This document shows positions 5,359-7,290 of a DNA stretch of 7,290 bases, in pieces. This DNA comes from Ferroglobus sp. (GTDB taxonomy: Archaea; Halobacteriota; Archaeoglobi; Archaeoglobales; Archaeoglobaceae), in assembly GCA_015523665.1 (NCBI GenBank), contig WAJX01000149.1, forward strand, positions 1 through 7,290, in the 5' to 3' direction. Each line of letters opens with the position of its first letter. Positions within the stretch are counted from its first letter, which is position 1. The position numbers were made by a program, and so were the translations under genes. The notes under the pieces were generated by a model. That model ran no database searches, was not told the DNA's origin, and saw only the letters and a program-made list of their open reading frames with translations.

Positions 5359-6300
5359 ATGAGTTCTGTATTTATGGCATCTATGAGACACATAATTTCC
5401 ATTACAGATCTAACTAAAGAGGAGATTATTGAAATACTTGATATTGCCGATAGGTTAAAAGATGAGAGGAGAAAGGGGATTTTAAAGGAATATTTAAAGA
5501 ATAAAAGTCTTGGAATGATATTTGAACTACCCTCTACTAGGACTAGAGTAAGCTTTGAAGTTGCTATGAACGACTGTGGTGGTAAAGCTTTATACTTAAA
5601 CTGGAATGACTTACAACTTGGAAGAGGAGAGAGTATAGCTGATACAGCAAGAACATTATCCAGATATGTTCATGCTGTTATGATGCGAGTAAAAAGACAT
5701 GAGACGATTGCTGAATTTGCAAAATATAGTGATGTTCCAGTAATAAATGGATTAAGCAATATGGAGCATCCTTGTCAAATACTTGCTGATCTTCAAACGA
5801 TAAGGGAAAAGAAGGGAAAGATTAATGTAAAGTTAGCATGGGTGGGAGATGGAAATAACGTTTGCAATTCTTTAATACTTGCTTCATCGATATTAGGATT
5901 TGAGATGGTTGTAGCAACACCAAAGGGATATGAGCCAAAATCAGAAATTTTGAGCAAGGCAAGAGAAATTGGTGGAGAAATTGAGCTTTTAAATGACCCA
6001 AAGAAAGCTGTAGAGGATGTGGACGTAATCTATACAGACGTATGGGTTTCAATGGGTCAAGAAAAGGAAAGAAATGATAGAATTAGAACTTTTAAAGAAT
6101 TTCAAGTTAATTCAGAACTTTTAAGTTATGCAAAAGGTGATGTTATTGTGATGCATTGTTTACCAGCTCATCGGGGAGAAGAGATAACGGATGAGGTTAT
6201 AGATAGCGAGAAATCTGTTGTTTTTGATCAAGCTGAAAATAGACTTCATACTCAAAAAGCTTTATTGATAAAGCTAATAGGTGATTTAAATGTGGGATAA
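5359..6300 (+). CDS. argF: Ornithine carbamoyltransferase
   Basis: Makes citrulline from ornithine and carbamoyl phosphate in arginine synthesis; a cytoplasmic enzyme, normally trimeric or a multiple of trimers. Counting from the first ATG (313 residues), the carbamoyl-phosphate site is [12 protein letters not shown] (56-67). The [18 protein letters not shown] segment is at 86-103, [11 protein letters not shown] at 137-147, the ornithine SMG loop in DVWVSMGQE at 227-235, and [15 protein letters not shown] at 266-280. All hallmark residues are present. SMG with HCLPAHRG marks ornithine rather than aspartate carbamoyltransferase. Three starts are possible: 5359, 5374 and 5383. The last (MRHIIS) matches the usual family N-terminus and gives 305 residues. 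None has a ribosome binding site, while the TATA-like box predicts initiation near 5359, so a leaderless start there is chosen with moderate confidence. nadE follows with an 11-nt overlap. Confidence 0.95.
   Translation: MSSVFMASMRHIISITDLTKEEIIEILDIADRLKDERRKGILKEYLKNKSLGMIFELPSTRTRVSFEVAMNDCGGKALYLNWNDLQLGRGESIADTARTLSRYVHAVMMRVKRHETIAEFAKYSDVPVINGLSNMEHPCQILADLQTIREKKGKINVKLAWVGDGNNVCNSLILASSILGFEMVVATPKGYEPKSEILSKAREIGGEIELLNDPKKAVEDVDVIYTDVWVSMGQEKERNDRIRTFKEFQVNSELLSYAKGDVIVMHCLPAHRGEEITDEVIDSEKSVVFDQAENRLHTQKALLIKLIGDLNVG
6279..6285 (+). promoter_or_regulatory. Ribosome binding site of nadE, inside argF
   Basis: AGGTGAT lies four bases before the nadE ATG at 6290 and is made of argF codons for the C-terminal Gly-Asp. 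It decides the nadE start and shows that nadE is translated from the argF transcript. Confidence 0.85.
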
Positions 6301-7072
6301 AGTTGCTGAGAGGATTGAGGAGTTTATAAAAAAGAAAGTTGAGGAGAGTAATGCAGATGGTGTTGTAGTAGCTGTAAGTGGCGGTGTGGATAGTGCGACT
6401 GTGGCTTTTCTTTGTGCTAGATCACTCGGAAGTGATAAGGTTCTTGGTTTAATTTTGCCAGAGAGAGGAGTTACTCCAGAAGAAGATGTTACTGATGCTA
6501 TTGAGGTCTGCAAGATTTTGGATATAGAATATAAGGTTATTGAGATAAACGAAATTTACGATGTGATTATGAAGAAAGTTAATGGGAGAGAATCTCTCGC
6601 TTCAGCCAATGTTAAGCCAAGGATTAGGATGATTATAAATTATTATCATGCTAATCTCATGAATAGACTTGTTGCTGGTACTGGAAATAAAAGTGAGTTG
6701 AGAGTTGGTTATTTCACGAAATATGGGGATGGTGGTGTTGATATTCTCCCTATAGGGGATCTTTATAAAACGGAAGTTTGGGAACTTGCAAGATATCTTG
6801 GAGTTCCTGAAAGAATAATAAAGAAAAAACCATCTGCTAGATTGTGGAGAGGACAAACTGACGAGGATGAAATAGGAATTAGTTATGTGAAACTGGATAC
6901 CATATTGAAGGCTATAGATTCTGGAATTGAAATAGAGAAGGTTTACGAAATACCAGGAGTTAGCAGAGAAGAGGTAGAAAGAGTGATAGAAATGGTCGAA
7001 AAAAGTAGACATAAAAGAGAAATGCCTGAAATAGCTCCTGTAAGGGGGTTATTAGAACTTAAAAATCACTAA
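6290..7072 (+). CDS. nadE: NH3-dependent NAD+ synthetase
   Basis: Amidates nicotinic acid adenine dinucleotide to NAD using ATP and ammonia, the last step of NAD synthesis. The 260-residue length and absence of an N-terminal nitrilase-like glutaminase domain place it in the ammonia-using class. Motifs: the N-type ATP pyrophosphatase loop SGGVDS (30-35), LGLILPERG (52-60), NVKPRIRM (107-114), GTGNKSE (130-136), [28 protein letters not shown] (140-167), [16 protein letters not shown] (181-196) and the C-terminal SRHKRE (239-244). The first half of [10 protein letters not shown] is the usual substrate loop. PSARLW carries Arg184 where Gly or Asp is common in relatives I recall. The start is fixed by AGGTGAT at 6279-6285. 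The gene overlaps the end of argF by 11 nt, so the two are cotranscribed and probably translationally coupled. There is no biochemical link between the steps beyond general amino-acid and cofactor supply. Confidence 0.95.
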   Translation: MWDKVAERIEEFIKKKVEESNADGVVVAVSGGVDSATVAFLCARSLGSDKVLGLILPERGVTPEEDVTDAIEVCKILDIEYKVIEINEIYDVIMKKVNGRESLASANVKPRIRMIINYYHANLMNRLVAGTGNKSELRVGYFTKYGDGGVDILPIGDLYKTEVWELARYLGVPERIIKKKPSARLWRGQTDEDEIGISYVKLDTILKAIDSGIEIEKVYEIPGVSREEVERVIEMVEKSRHKREMPEIAPVRGLLELKNH

Positions 7073-7079
7073 AATAAAA

Positions 7080-7092
7080 TTTTTCTTTTTTC
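7080..7092 (+). terminator. T-rich terminator of the argF-nadE operon
   Basis: Eight bases after the nadE stop the plus strand reads TTTTTCTTTTTTC, a typical archaeal oligo-T termination signal without a GC-rich hairpin. Confidence 0.65.
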
Positions 7093-7220
7093 TGTTAATT
7101 TAGAATTTGTTTGATGTATTTATTTATGATTTATTTATTTTTTAATTAATTAATTTAAATTTATAAAATTAAATTTCATCCCGAATTCAGCAAGATTATA
7201 TTTTATTGACTATATTTTAA
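7093..7220. other. AT-rich convergent intergenic DNA
   Basis: Between nadE and the incoming minus-strand gene lies DNA made mostly of TTTAT/TTAAT strings (e.g. TTAATTAATTAATTTAAAT around 7142-7160). The only GC-richer stretch is CATCCCGAATTCAGCAAG near 7178-7195. No coding frame, RNA gene or repeat family is evident. Terminators for the right-hand gene would be expected here. Confidence 0.5.
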
Positions 7221-7290
7221 TCATTCAAAATTAAATAAATCCTCAAAAATTTCTGGGTAGTTTTCTGGTTTATTAAGAAACTCAAGTCTA
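7221..7290 (-). CDS. C-terminal end of an unidentified protein (partial)
   Basis: On the minus strand a frame is open from the right edge to a TGA at 7221-7223 and gives 22 residues reading RLEFLNKPENYPEIFEDLF and ending NFE. The mix of Leu, Phe, Pro, Glu and Asn looks like a real acidic, helical C-terminus. The other two minus-strand frames look worse: one has early stops, and the other is open for a similar length but encodes a less protein-like string. It converges on nadE. Too little is visible to name a family. Confidence 0.55.
   Translation of the reverse strand, partial: RLEFLNKPENYPEIFEDLFNFE

Noticed and set aside
6602..7012. Minus-strand open frame of 136 codons opposite nadE
   Set aside because: Tyr/Phe/Ser/Ile-rich complement of nadE codons; no start signal, and nadE is well supported.

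Overview
The window looks like a stretch of an AT-rich, probably thermophilic euryarchaeal genome, most likely a methanogen or a relative that makes methanofuran. The reasons are: an ATP-grasp ligase resembling tyramine-glutamate ligase (MfnD); an archaeal-type NYN/PIN-like ribonuclease gene; ribosome binding sites of the form AGGTGAT; very AT-rich intergenic DNA; heavy AGA/AGG/ATA codon use; and Lys/Glu/Ile-rich proteins. A Methanococcales-like genome would fit, but the species cannot be named from the sequence alone. There are no mobile elements, CRISPR arrays, tRNAs or rRNAs.

Left part (1-1913, all on the minus strand): a tightly overlapping three-gene operon reads right to left. It runs from an NYN-domain putative RNase (1708-1190) to an MfnD-like ATP-grasp ligase (1215-151) to the start of a family 2 glycosyltransferase (151 to beyond base 1). 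Neighbours overlap by 26 and 1 nt. The operon has a TATA-like box near 1840 and a clear ribosome binding site before the first gene.

Middle (1914-5316, minus strand): leuA (2-isopropylmalate synthase, leucine pathway) and, 478 bp upstream, a dihydrolipoamide dehydrogenase-like flavoprotein disulfide reductase. The 478-bp gap has two parts. Next to leuA is a more complex segment (3441-3660) with a helically phased TTGT motif and two short plus-strand reading frames, one with a strong ribosome binding site. Beyond it is an island of about 7% GC (3721-3918).

Right part (5317-7290): a 42-bp gap between lpd and the plus-strand argF-nadE pair is organised as an almost symmetric divergent promoter, probably giving leaderless mRNAs on both sides. 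argF (ornithine carbamoyltransferase, arginine synthesis) overlaps nadE (ammonia-dependent NAD synthetase) by 11 nt, and the nadE ribosome binding site lies inside argF codons. After a T-rich terminator and an AT-rich gap, the C-terminal end of an unidentified minus-strand gene enters from the right edge.

Most of the window is core metabolism: leucine, arginine, NAD and methanofuran synthesis. I see no convincing new multi-gene system. The best leads are the symmetric divergent promoter, the structured leuA upstream region, a short cysteine-containing upstream reading frame before the NYN gene, and the coupling of an RNase-like gene to a cofactor ligase.
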